From assembly GCA_002840115.1 (NCBI GenBank), contig PGZG01000118.1, positions 1 to 5,893 of the forward strand: 5,893 bases of DNA. Reading direction: 5' to 3'. The position numbers and the translations under genes are program-made. Under the pieces are notes generated by a model. That model did no database searches, was not told where the DNA came from, and was given only the letters and a program-made list of their open reading frames with translations. Shown here one piece after another: positions 1-5,893 of this stretch (positions are counted from its first letter, which is position 1; every line of letters begins with the position of its first letter). The stretch comes from Gammaproteobacteria bacterium HGW-Gammaproteobacteria-14 (GTDB lineage: Bacteria > Pseudomonadota > Gammaproteobacteria > Pseudomonadales > Alcanivoracaceae).

Positions 1-738
1 ATCCCGTTCACGCCAATCCGGACAGATTTTTTCCAGCGCCTCCAAACTGAAATGACGGGCCGGATCATTTTCAGACATCGTGTTGGTATGCACTTCCGTT
101 AAACAATAGTGCGGCTGACTGTTATTAATTTCACGCAGCTCTTTGCCAAAAATGGTTTCCTGAACGCCCGGCGCATAATGAATATGAACCGTATTCGCCA
201 TACGCTGCTGGCTCACCATACTGCGCACCATGCTCATCGCTGGCGTAATGCCGCTGCCCGCAGTAATAAACAGCGGCTGTGCCGGGGAAGCGTCGGGCAG
301 ATAGAACTCGCCTTGCGGCAAACCCACCGGAATATAGTCACCCACTTTCAGTTTGCGAACGATGTGATGGGAAATACGGCCACCGGCAATCGCCTTGACC
401 GTAATGGTAAAACAGCCATCATCACGCTCCGGCGACGACGAAATAGTATAGGTGCGTGTGTAATGCTGACCGTCCACCGCTAAACCAATCCGCACATGCT
501 GACCCGCACGATGGCCACGCCAGTTAGCGCCGGGCTTCAAAGTAATAGTGCGTGAGTCGCTGGTTTCGTCCCAGACATCCACCACCTTGGCCTGCAACTT
601 ATGGGTAGACCAGAGCGGGTTAACCAACTCGACATAGTGGGAGGTGCGCAGGGGATAGGCGAACATGTCCGTGACCGACGACAGCCAATGCAGCCATCCT
701 TCTGAGGGGCGCGAGCCCCGAGTATCTTGCAGATCCAT
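1..738 (-). CDS. Ferredoxin-reductase-like FAD/NAD(P)-binding oxidoreductase (partial, 3' end outside window)
   Basis: A 246-codon reading frame, open to the left edge, begins at ATG 736-738. A purine-rich AGAGAG lies 8 nt upstream. An in-frame TAG just beyond an alternative GTG (745-747) limits the start to these two codons. From about residue 48 the protein matches the ferredoxin-NADP+ reductase superfamily. There is a beta-barrel FAD domain with RTYT at 95-98 (the flavin-binding RxYS/T motif) and GGRIS at 119-123. The NAD(P) domain follows, with the glycine-rich GSGITP at 161-166. Such proteins move electrons from NAD(P)H through FAD, often through a C-terminal 2Fe-2S domain, to a desaturase, hydroxylase or other oxygenase. 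That C-terminal part would lie outside the window. The first ~40 residues are a family-specific extension with no clear signal peptide. I infer, but cannot see, that a fatty-acid desaturase may be the partner, because reductases of this type are often encoded beside one. The fold is secure; the substrate is not. Confidence 0.86.
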   Translation of the reverse strand, partial: MDLQDTRGSRPSEGWLHWLSSVTDMFAYPLRTSHYVELVNPLWSTHKLQAKVVDVWDETSDSRTITLKPGANWRGHRAGQHVRIGLAVDGQHYTRTYTISSSPERDDGCFTITVKAIAGGRISHHIVRKLKVGDYIPVGLPQGEFYLPDASPAQPLFITAGSGITPAMSMVRSMVSQQRMANTVHIHYAPGVQETIFGKELREINNSQPHYCLTEVHTNTMSENDPARHFSLEALEKICPDWRERD

Positions 739-873
739 AGGCGACACTCTCTATCATTGTTGTAATTATTGAAGCGCAAAGGCTGATTCACCTTACACCC
801 GGCCATAACAAAGCTCAACGCAACGGCAACCAGAAGAGGTCGACCACGTTACGATGATTACTACGCTACTATC

Positions 874-903
874 ATTAGTAAAAACATAACTCGCTCATGA
901 CAA
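874..903 (-). promoter_or_regulatory. Candidate sigma-70-like promoter for the reductase gene
   Basis: On the minus strand, TTGTCA (898-903, 5/6 to the -35 consensus) is followed after 18 bp by ACTAAT (874-879, 4/6 to the -10 consensus). This would give a leader of about 130 nt before the ATG at 738. The stretch is much more AT-rich than the flanking sequence. A 19-bp imperfect palindrome covers the -35 box. The call rests on hexamer matches alone, so it is tentative. Confidence 0.3.
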
Positions 904-910
904 ATGAACG
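892..910. promoter_or_regulatory. Imperfect palindrome, possible operator
   Basis: Arms CGCTCAT (892-898) and ATGAACG (904-910) are inverted copies matching at 6 of 7 positions, with a 5-bp spacer. The site covers the candidate -35 box of the leftward reductase promoter, where a TetR-type repressor could bind. Regulators of reductase/desaturase pairs, such as Pseudomonas DesT, belong to that family. I cannot match the site to a specific consensus, and short palindromes also arise by chance. Confidence 0.25.
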
Positions 911-945
911 TAACCCGCAGCTAACCGGAGCCAATACGATAATCG

Positions 946-964
946 CCCATCCCTACCCCTACCC
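946..964 (-). other. Potential G-quadruplex motif (i-motif on the plus strand)
   Basis: The minus strand reads GGG-TA-GGGG-TA-GGG-AT-GGG, four G-tracts of at least three separated by 2-nt loops. This meets the standard intramolecular quadruplex pattern. A fifth tract, GGGGG, lies 7 nt away at 972-976. The run lies in the divergent intergenic region, directly upstream of the candidate dapF -10 box, where a -35 element would be expected. The motif is seen directly; its folding or function is inferred. Confidence 0.45.
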
Positions 965-982
965 TCGCACACCCCCTACAAT
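954..982 (+). promoter_or_regulatory. Candidate dapF operon promoter (-10 box only is convincing)
   Basis: TACAAT at 977-982 matches 5 of 6 bases of the -10 consensus and lies 42 bp before the dapF ATG, implying a leader of roughly 35 nt. The sequence 17 bp upstream (954-959, TACCCC) is a poor -35 because it falls in the C-tract run. The promoter may be weak, rely on an activator, or not be the real one. Confidence 0.3.
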
Positions 983-1024
983 AGAGCACATTGTCACCCT
1001 CAATTTTTGCCATTGGGAACATCC

Positions 1025-1867
1025 ATGACCCTCCAGTTCACCAAGATGCACGGGCTCGGTAACGACTTTATGGTTATCGATGGAGTACGCCAGAACCTGC
1101 CAGGTAGCGGCCTTCCACTGCCTGTAGAGCGTATCCGTGCGCTGGCGGACCGGCACTTCGGCATTGGCTTTGATCAATTGCTGGTGGTGCAACCTGCACA
1201 ATCCAAGGCCGTGGATTTCCGTTACCGGATTTTTAATGCCGATGGTTCCGAGGTAAATCAGTGCGGCAATGGGGCGCGCTGCTTTGCTCGCTTTGTCCGC
1301 GATCAGGGGCTGACCGACAAGGATTCGATCCGGGTCGAGACCGCTGCCGGACAGATGACCCTCAGTTTGGCCGACGATGGTCAGGTCACCGTAGATATGG
1401 GAGCTCCCCGTTGGGCGCCGCAGGATATACCCCTAGCCGCCAGCGAAGAGGCCGATACCTACTTCATCATTGCCGGCCAGCAGGCCTTTGAGGTGGGCGC
1501 AGTCGGGCTCGGCAACCCGCACTGCGTCATGCTGGTAGAGAACGTCGATAACGCCCCGGTGGCCACCGTCGGGCCACTGCTCGAGAGCCATCCGGATTTT
1601 CCGGAACGGGTTAATGTCGGCTTTATGCAGATTGTTAATCGCGGCCATATTCGCCTGCGGGTATTCGAGCGTGGCTCCGGCGAAACCCTGGCCTGCGGCT
1701 CCGGCGCCTGTGCGGCGGTGGTGGTGGGTCAGCGCCGGGGATTCCTGGATACGACGGTACAGGTAGACCTGCCCGGCGGCTCCTTGTCTATTTGCTACCA
1801 TGGTCATGACGGCATACTAATGACAGGCCCTGCGGCCCACGTCTATGATGGCCGCATTGAGATCTGA
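1025..1867 (+). CDS. dapF: Diaminopimelate epimerase
   Basis: DapF is a cofactor-independent cytoplasmic enzyme that converts LL- to meso-diaminopimelate, the direct precursor of lysine and a cross-linking residue of peptidoglycan. The 280-residue product is close to the usual ~275. Two pseudo-symmetric halves each supply a catalytic cysteine: C80 in NQCGNGARC and C224 in ACGSGAC. Also present are the N-terminal MHGLGNDF (8-15), GNPH (163-166) and ERGSGET (215-221) motifs. I chose ATG 1025 because homologues begin just before the KMHGLGNDF motif and GGGA (1015-1018) is spaced 6 nt away. An in-frame TTG at 1007 would add six residues and lacks support. It heads an operon with the DUF484 gene 12 bp downstream. 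The lysA gene that precedes dapF in many gammaproteobacteria is not here; a divergent reductase gene takes its place. All catalytic residues are intact. Confidence 0.98.
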   Translation: MTLQFTKMHGLGNDFMVIDGVRQNLPGSGLPLPVERIRALADRHFGIGFDQLLVVQPAQSKAVDFRYRIFNADGSEVNQCGNGARCFARFVRDQGLTDKDSIRVETAAGQMTLSLADDGQVTVDMGAPRWAPQDIPLAASEEADTYFIIAGQQAFEVGAVGLGNPHCVMLVENVDNAPVATVGPLLESHPDFPERVNVGFMQIVNRGHIRLRVFERGSGETLACGSGACAAVVVGQRRGFLDTTVQVDLPGGSLSICYHGHDGILMTGPAAHVYDGRIEI

Positions 1868-1879
1868 GGGGATTCGAGG

Positions 1880-2593
1880 ATGAGTGAGGAACAGGCGACC
1901 AGCGCCGATCAGGTTACCGCCTGGCTGCGCCACCACCCGGAGTTCTTCCAGACCCGGCCAGACCTGCTGGAGCTGATGCGCCTGCCGGACCCCCGTGGTG
2001 AAGCCGTATCCCTGCTGGAGCGTCAAGCCAGCATCCTGCGAGACCGCAATAACGAGCTCCGTGAGCGCCTGAACGCACTGCTCGATATTGCCCGCGAGAA
2101 CGATAGCCTGTTTGAAAAAACCCGCCTGCTGACTCTGAAGCTGATGGAAGCCAAAGGGCTGGAGCCTCTGTGCAAAACTCTGGTGGACAGCCTGAAAAGC
2201 CAGTTCGGCTCCGATGCTGTCACCCTGTTGCTCTATGATCGTGACACCTCCATTGATGGCGCCCTGCGCGAGCATGTGCGTATCGTCGAGAGCAACGACT
2301 TACACGATGCCCTGCAAACCCTGTTGCGACAGGGCAAGGCTGTATGCGGCATTCTCCGTAACGACGAGGTGCGCGAACTGTTTCCGCAACATGCCGACGA
2401 GGTAAAGTCCGCCGCCATGGTGCCGCTGGACTTCCAGGGTCGTCAGGGCCTGCTCGCCATCGGCAGCTTCGATGAACACCACTTCAGAAGCTCACTGGGC
2501 ACCCTATTTATTACTCATCTGGGAGATGTGATTGCCCGTCGTCTGGCGGACACACTTCGTGACACCCGTCGCCCCGAAGCCAAGCGTGCCTGA
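1880..2593 (+). CDS. DUF484 family protein (GAF-like domain)
   Basis: This 237-residue soluble protein belongs to DUF484, a family that lies between dapF and xerC across gammaproteobacteria (YigA in E. coli). Its biochemical role is not established. The N-terminal signature is clear: VTAWLRHHPEFF at 12-23, followed by a leucine-rich segment and GEAVSLLERQ (40-49). Residues ~44-92 form a likely heptad-type helix or coiled coil rich in Leu, Arg and Glu, which suggests dimerisation. Residues ~94-225 look like a GAF-type sensory fold, with alternating hydrophobic strands and VPLDFQGRQGLLAIGS near 181-196. The tail is basic. There is no transmembrane segment or signal peptide. The start is ATG 1880, with GAGGGG (1866-1871) overlapping the dapF stop codon and spaced 8 nt away, so translation is probably coupled to dapF. 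Family membership is secure. Ligand and function are unknown. Confidence 0.93.
   Translation: MSEEQATSADQVTAWLRHHPEFFQTRPDLLELMRLPDPRGEAVSLLERQASILRDRNNELRERLNALLDIARENDSLFEKTRLLTLKLMEAKGLEPLCKTLVDSLKSQFGSDAVTLLLYDRDTSIDGALREHVRIVESNDLHDALQTLLRQGKAVCGILRNDEVRELFPQHADEVKSAAMVPLDFQGRQGLLAIGSFDEHHFRSSLGTLFITHLGDVIARRLADTLRDTRRPEAKRA
2521..2534 (+). promoter_or_regulatory. Shine-Dalgarno-like site with alternative upstream TTG start for xerC
   Basis: GGGAGA (2521-2526) lies 5 nt before an in-frame TTG (2532-2534) inside the DUF484 gene. It is the best-spaced ribosome-binding sequence near the 5' end of xerC. Using it would add 18 residues and create a 62-bp overlap with DUF484. The match may be fortuitous because those bases also encode DUF484 residues. 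Confidence 0.25.
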
Positions 2594-3515
2594 CCTGCCC
2601 GCGTCGCTCAGCCAGCCCATTGCGGCCTTTGCCCAGCATATTGGCAGTGAGCGACGCCTGTCTCCCCACACCCTGAGCAACTACCAGCGCGACCTTACTC
2701 AAGCCGCAACCTTGCTTCAGGAGCGCGGACTGAATGAATGGCCTGCCGTGACGCAACATGAAATTCGCGCACTCGTAGCCATGTGGCATCGACGAGGCAA
2801 AGGCGGTGTTTCCATTCAGCGTACATTATCTTCCCTGCGCACCTTCTATCGCTTCCTATTGCGCGAAGGTCTCGCCACCGACAATCCTGCCGATGGCATT
2901 CGCGCACCGAAAAGCCCGAAGCGGCTACCAAAGACTCTGGATCAGGAGCAGGTTGGTCACCTGCTCGACAATGCTCCTGATAACGACCATGAGAACGACC
3001 CTCTGGCGCTGCTTGATCAGGCGATGATGGAACTGATTTATTCTTCCGGGCTACGACTGGCAGAGCTCGTTAGTCTGGATATCGACACCATCGACTTCCG
3101 CGACGGCGAAATGATGGTCACCGGTAAAGGTTCGAAATCACGAATGCTGCCAGTAGGCGGCCCCGCCATTGCAGCACTGCAGCACTGGATAAAACAGCGC
3201 AAGACCTTGCTGAAAAATACGGAAGAGAAAGCGTTGTTTATTAACACCCGTGGTCGCCGGGTTTCCACTCGAACAGTCCAGCAGCGATTGGCGCGGGCAG
3301 CACAGATTCGCGGCCTCGGGCAGCATCTTCACCCTCATATGCTGCGACATTCCTTTGCCACCCATATGCTGGAAGCCAGTGGCGACCTACGTGCGGTGCA
3401 GGAGTTACTGGGCCATGCCAACCTGTCGACTACGCAGGTGTATACCCATCTCGACTTCCAGCATCTGGCGGGCGTTTACGACGGCGCCCATCCGCGGGCT
3501 CAACGCAAGAAATAA
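2586..3515 (+). CDS. xerC: Tyrosine recombinase XerC
   Basis: XerC acts with XerD at the chromosomal dif site to resolve chromosome dimers before division, in a complex controlled by FtsK. From GTG 2586 the product is 309 residues (E. coli 298). The N-terminal SAM-like core-binding domain spans about 5-105 and includes SERRLSPHTLSNYQRDL at 21-37. The catalytic domain has the full set of active-site residues: R157 (SSGLRLAEL), K181 (GKGSK), H251 and R254 (HPHMLRHSF), H277 (LLGHANLSTTQ) and nucleophile Y286 (VYTHLDF). GTG 2586 overlaps the DUF484 stop by 8 bp (GTGCCTGA), suggesting coupled translation, but lacks a strong Shine-Dalgarno. In-frame GTG 2559 and TTG 2532 are alternatives. Full-length similarity to E. 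coli XerC and the dapF-DUF484 context favour XerC over XerD or a phage integrase. A few extra residues (~130-137, Asp/Asn-rich) precede the catalytic Arg region. Confidence 0.96.
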   Translation: MPDLPASLSQPIAAFAQHIGSERRLSPHTLSNYQRDLTQAATLLQERGLNEWPAVTQHEIRALVAMWHRRGKGGVSIQRTLSSLRTFYRFLLREGLATDNPADGIRAPKSPKRLPKTLDQEQVGHLLDNAPDNDHENDPLALLDQAMMELIYSSGLRLAELVSLDIDTIDFRDGEMMVTGKGSKSRMLPVGGPAIAALQHWIKQRKTLLKNTEEKALFINTRGRRVSTRTVQQRLARAAQIRGLGQHLHPHMLRHSFATHMLEASGDLRAVQELLGHANLSTTQVYTHLDFQHLAGVYDGAHPRAQRKK

Positions 3516-3534
3516 CGCCACCGATCAGCCAGAC

Positions 3535-4731
3535 TCAAGCGTTCATCAGCACTCGCGCAAAAATACTTTTCAGATACTCTGTTTCCGGGATCGCCGGATG
3601 CACGGGATGATCCTCCGCCTGCCCCTCTGTAGCGAAAACCTGGACGAAGCGATCAATATGGCGGCCACTGGATCTGACCACATCCATTAGTTGCTCGCGG
3701 GACAGATGCATAGAGCAAGACGCACTCACCAACACACCACCCGGTTCCACCAGGCGCATGGCCAGCTCATTGATGGCGTGATATCCGGCCAAGCCATTTT
3801 TGAAATCTTTCTTTCGCTTAATAAAAGCGGGGGGATCTATAATCACCACATCAAAACGCTGGCCTTGCAGAATCAACTCTTTCATCGCTGCATTGGCTTC
3901 CATCTGCATCGCAGTAACACGTTCAGAAACGCCATTGAGTTTTGCATTACGCTGAACAAACTCCATCGCTTTGGCTGAAGAGTCCACACAGGTCACCGAT
4001 GTAGCGCCACGGGCGGCGGCCAACACTCCCCAAGCGCCACAGTAGGAAAAGACATCCAATACCCTGGCGCCTGCAACCAACGGCAGAATACGACGACGCG
4101 CCGCACGATGATCATAAAACCAACCGGTTTTCTGTCCTTCCTCCAGCGGCGCGTAATAATCAATGCCGTTCTCACTGAGCAACACCTCCGCTGGCAACTC
4201 ACCTTTCAGTGACTGGACCATAGGCTGCAACCCTTCCTGCTCACGCACCGCGCTTTCACTTTTAACAATGATATTCTTCGGCGCATAGAGATGATCAAGA
4301 GCCGCGGCGATATCATCCAGCACCGCATCTATACCTGCGGTACCAGACTGAATGACAAATGTATCGTTGAAACGATCAATCACCAGACCAGAAAGACCAT
4401 CTGCATCACCAAATACGGCGCGGTAACAACCACCCTCAAACAACATTTCGCGAAGGTTGATTGCCTGGGCAATGGCTTTTTCAAGAAAAGGGCGGTCCAG
4501 CGATTGGTTCGGATCGCGACTGAATAATCGCGCACAGATCAAAGAGTGGGGATTGGCATAAGCGCGCCCCAAAGGCTTACCTCGGCTGTCTTCAATCACC
4601 ACTTCCCCACCGGGTGCCAGCGCCTTGAGCGGTGTTGCTGCAGTATCAACCTCATTGGAGTACACCCACAAATGACCGCTACGCAGGCGACGTTCTTCAC
4701 CACGCTTGAGTTTGAGAATCGGAACGGACAT
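3535..4731 (-). CDS. rlmI: 23S rRNA (cytosine-1962-C5)-methyltransferase, RlmI/YccW family
   Basis: RlmI uses S-adenosylmethionine to make m5C at position 1962 of 23S rRNA. The 398-residue product matches the family length (E. coli 396). An N-terminal PUA-type RNA-binding domain covers about 3-85 and includes RRLRSGHLWVYSNEV (14-28). A central region holds the family motif VFGDADGLSGLVIDR (106-120). The Rossmann methyltransferase domain includes GQKTGWFYDHR (199-209), SAM motif I VLDVFSYCGAWG (224-235) and DPPAF (299-303). SASCS (336-340) contains C339, the probable nucleophilic cysteine. The ATG at 4731 is preceded by AGGTGA (4738-4743), spaced 6 nt. The gene converges on xerC with 19 bp between the stops. 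It lies downstream of gcvPB on the same strand, but a terminator separates them, so it probably has its own promoter. A related RlmI-like paralogue with another target base cannot be excluded. Confidence 0.93.
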   Translation of the reverse strand: MSVPILKLKRGEERRLRSGHLWVYSNEVDTAATPLKALAPGGEVVIEDSRGKPLGRAYANPHSLICARLFSRDPNQSLDRPFLEKAIAQAINLREMLFEGGCYRAVFGDADGLSGLVIDRFNDTFVIQSGTAGIDAVLDDIAAALDHLYAPKNIIVKSESAVREQEGLQPMVQSLKGELPAEVLLSENGIDYYAPLEEGQKTGWFYDHRAARRRILPLVAGARVLDVFSYCGAWGVLAAARGATSVTCVDSSAKAMEFVQRNAKLNGVSERVTAMQMEANAAMKELILQGQRFDVVIIDPPAFIKRKKDFKNGLAGYHAINELAMRLVEPGGVLVSASCSMHLSREQLMDVVRSSGRHIDRFVQVFATEGQAEDHPVHPAIPETEYLKSIFARVLMNA

Positions 4732-4737
4732 GAGTAT

Positions 4738-4743
4738 TCACCT
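4738..4743 (-). promoter_or_regulatory. Ribosome-binding site of rlmI
   Basis: The minus strand carries AGGTGA 6 nt before the ATG at 4731. This is a good Shine-Dalgarno match and supports that start over the downstream in-frame alternatives. No convincing promoter pair is visible in the short gap behind it. TTGGCA (4774-4779) is a possible -35, but no good -10 lies at proper spacing. Confidence 0.6.
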
Positions 4744-4777
4744 GTAGGGGCGGCGTTAACCGCGAAATGCCTTTGCC

Positions 4778-4804
4778 AAAACAAAAGATGCCCTTACGGG
4801 CATC
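4778..4804 (-). terminator. Rho-independent terminator downstream of gcvPB
   Basis: On the minus strand, GATGCCC (4798-4804) pairs perfectly with GGGCATC (4787-4793) across a GTAA loop (4794-4797), a GNRA-type tetraloop. The T-rich tail TTTTGTTTT (4778-4786) follows at once. A stretch of A residues precedes the stem. The hairpin begins 31 bp after the gcvPB stop codon and ends 46 bp before the rlmI start, so it should end the gcvPB transcript and separate it from rlmI. The plus strand has only a short, displaced T-run, so the element is directional. Confidence 0.9.
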
Positions 4805-4835
4805 CTGCTTTTGCCGAAACTTACCATAACAGCCG

Positions 4836-5893
4836 TTACACTGGCTTCCACACCAGATTCAGCTCCCGAGCAGCACGCACGTCGTCCAAACGACGAACGG
4901 GCTGACTATAGGGCGCCCCCTTAACAAGCTCCGGGTTTTCTTTGGCTTCTTCAAGAATTTTCGCCATGGCATCGATAAATTCATCCATGGCTTCCTTCGT
5001 TTCGGTTTCGGTTGGCTCAATCAACAGACACTCCGGCACCAGCAAAGGGAAATATGTCGTTGGAGCATGTAAATTGTAATCAAGCAGTCGCTTGGCCACA
5101 TCCATAGCAGACACATCGAATGCCTTGGCTTCCTTGGCCAGCGTCAGAATAAATTCATGGCTGGCACGGCGCTCCGGGTACGCAGCAGTGTAACCGACAG
5201 CCTGCAAACGCTTGAGCATGTAATTAGCGGCCAAAGATGAATATTCACCCACCCTCAGCATGCCTTCACGGCCCAATGCACGTGCATAGTAATAGGCGCG
5301 CAGCAACACGCCTGCATTACCCATAAAGGCCGACAAGTGACCGATGGTTTGCGGCAAATCCGATTCATCGAGCCAGCGATAGTTATCACCCTCTTTGCCA
5401 ACAATCGGCGTTGGCATAAATGGTTTCAGTCGCTCAGAGACACCCACCGGGCCGGCCCCGGGACCGCCACCACCGTGAGGAGTGGCAAAGGTTTTATGCA
5501 GGTTCATATGGATCACATCAAACCCCATATCACCAGGGCGGACTTTGCCAAGAATCGCGTTCAGGTTGGCGCCATCGTAGTACAGCAAACCACCGGCTTC
5601 GTGCACCGCCTTGGCAATGGCTTCCACCTGTCGCTCAAAGACGCCACAGGTAGACGGGTTGGTCATCATCAGGCCGGCGGTGTGCGGACCACAGGCCGCC
5701 TTGAGAGCTTCCAGATCAACATCACCGTCGGCATTGACCGGCACTTCGCGCACCTTGTAACCGCACATCACTGCGGTGGCCGGGTTGGTGCCATGGGCTG
5801 CCTCTGGCACCAGAATCTCGGTGCGCTCGTGATCATTACGCGCTTCGTGATAGGCGCGAATCATGGCAACACCAGCAAACTCACCCTGGGCAC
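4836..5893 (-). CDS. gcvPB: Glycine dehydrogenase (decarboxylating) subunit 2 (partial, 5' end outside window)
   Basis: GcvPB is the catalytic beta subunit of the two-subunit P-protein of the glycine cleavage system. With GcvPA it decarboxylates glycine through pyridoxal phosphate and passes the aminomethyl group to lipoyl-GcvH. The window holds the C-terminal 351 residues, ending VWKPV-stop at 4836. Visible motifs, numbered from the first full codon, are HGTNPA (33-38), TNPST (77-81), DGAN (106-109), and HMNLHKTF, whose lysine (133) should form the Schiff base with PLP. A Gly-rich segment, [11 protein letters not shown], follows. The frame continues through the right edge, so the ATG at 5864 is internal. 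The family is usually ~480-500 residues, so roughly 130-150 are missing. The C-terminal sequence, with DNYRWLDE and a short tail, resembles separate GcvPB subunits more than the C-terminal half of a fused ~950-residue GcvP, though the missing end prevents proof. A strong terminator follows it. Confidence 0.94.
   Translation of the reverse strand, partial: AQGEFAGVAMIRAYHEARNDHERTEILVPEAAHGTNPATAVMCGYKVREVPVNADGDVDLEALKAACGPHTAGLMMTNPSTCGVFERQVEAIAKAVHEAGGLLYYDGANLNAILGKVRPGDMGFDVIHMNLHKTFATPHGGGGPGAGPVGVSERLKPFMPTPIVGKEGDNYRWLDESDLPQTIGHLSAFMGNAGVLLRAYYYARALGREGMLRVGEYSSLAANYMLKRLQAVGYTAAYPERRASHEFILTLAKEAKAFDVSAMDVAKRLLDYNLHAPTTYFPLLVPECLLIEPTETETKEAMDEFIDAMAKILEEAKENPELVKGAPYSQPVRRLDDVRAARELNLVWKPV

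Larger units (their letters stand above)
739..1024. other. Divergent intergenic region between the reductase gene and dapF
   Basis: This 286-bp segment has no supported gene. It holds an AT-rich middle (about 850-890) with a candidate leftward promoter and a C-rich stretch (946-976) before a candidate dapF -10 box. Two short inverted repeats occur: the palindrome at 892-910, and TTACTA (858-863) with TAGTAA (876-881), which brackets the candidate leftward -10 region. No tRNA-like fold or terminator was recognised. Confidence 0.6.

Noticed and set aside
109..483. Plus-strand reading frame of 124 codons antisense to the reductase gene
   Set aside because: The composition is His/Arg/Asn-rich, as expected from antisense reading of a real gene, with no ribosome-binding site or known domain.
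537..818. Minus-strand reading frame of 93 codons over the start of the reductase gene
   Set aside because: It is out of frame with the reductase, which has clear FAD and NAD motifs through the same bases. Its translation has no recognisable domain.
1433..1807. Minus-strand reading frame of 124 codons antisense to dapF
   Set aside because: It lies entirely within dapF, whose catalytic motifs fix the coding frame.
1817..2275. Minus-strand reading frame of 152 codons antisense to the end of dapF and the DUF484 gene
   Set aside because: It spans two well-supported genes on the other strand. Its Gln-rich sequence reflects complementary codons and matches no family I know.
3486..3502. Possible hairpin GCCC/GGGC near the end of xerC
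   Set aside because: The stem is only 4 bp, lies inside the coding sequence and has no T-tract, so it is not a credible terminator.
3250..3690. Plus-strand reading frame of 146 codons across the end of xerC and the end of rlmI
   Set aside because: It overlaps the XerC active-site region in another frame and runs antisense to rlmI, with no domain or start signal.
4546..4905. Plus-strand reading frame of 119 codons across the rlmI-gcvPB gap
   Set aside because: It runs through the terminator hairpin and antisense to two real genes. No ribosome-binding site or similarity was seen.
5445..5463. GC-rich palindromic stretch around GGGCCGGCCC
   Set aside because: It encodes the conserved Gly/Pro-rich GPGAGPVG segment of GcvPB, which accounts for the composition.

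Overview
The window is a chromosomal segment with GC-rich coding sequence and a gene order typical of a gammaproteobacterium. dapF, a DUF484 gene and xerC lie tightly packed in that order, as in pseudomonads and many marine relatives. XerC and RlmI resemble their Escherichia coli counterparts along their whole length. I cannot name a genus. A separate GcvPB-type glycine dehydrogenase subunit and a ferredoxin-reductase-like flavoprotein would fit an oceanospirilloid or Alcanivorax/Marinobacter-like lineage, but that is a guess.

Layout. (1) Positions 1-738, minus strand: the N-terminal 246 codons of an FAD/NAD(P)-binding reductase whose 3' end lies off the left edge. (2) Positions 739-1024: a 286-bp divergent intergenic region with candidate promoters for both directions, two short inverted repeats, and a compact run of four C-tracts (G-tracts on the minus strand) next to the candidate dapF -10 box. 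(3) Positions 1025-3515, plus strand: dapF, the DUF484 gene and xerC. These look like one operon, with a 12-bp gap and then an overlap. (4) Positions 3535-4731, minus strand: rlmI, convergent with xerC and only 19 bp away. (5) Positions 4732-4835: a gap holding a clear minus-strand intrinsic terminator. (6) Positions 4836-5893, minus strand: the C-terminal 351 codons of gcvPB, whose 5' end lies off the right edge.

Function. The genes are housekeeping: diaminopimelate/lysine and peptidoglycan precursor synthesis (DapF), chromosome dimer resolution (XerC), 23S rRNA methylation (RlmI) and glycine cleavage (GcvPB). The reductase probably passes electrons from NAD(P)H to an oxygenase or desaturase partner that is not visible here. 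Known family motifs are intact in all the recognised genes. I see no mobile element, CRISPR array, tRNA, rRNA or convincing novel system. The most unusual items are in the 739-1024 intergenic region, and the least characterised protein is the DUF484 gene product.
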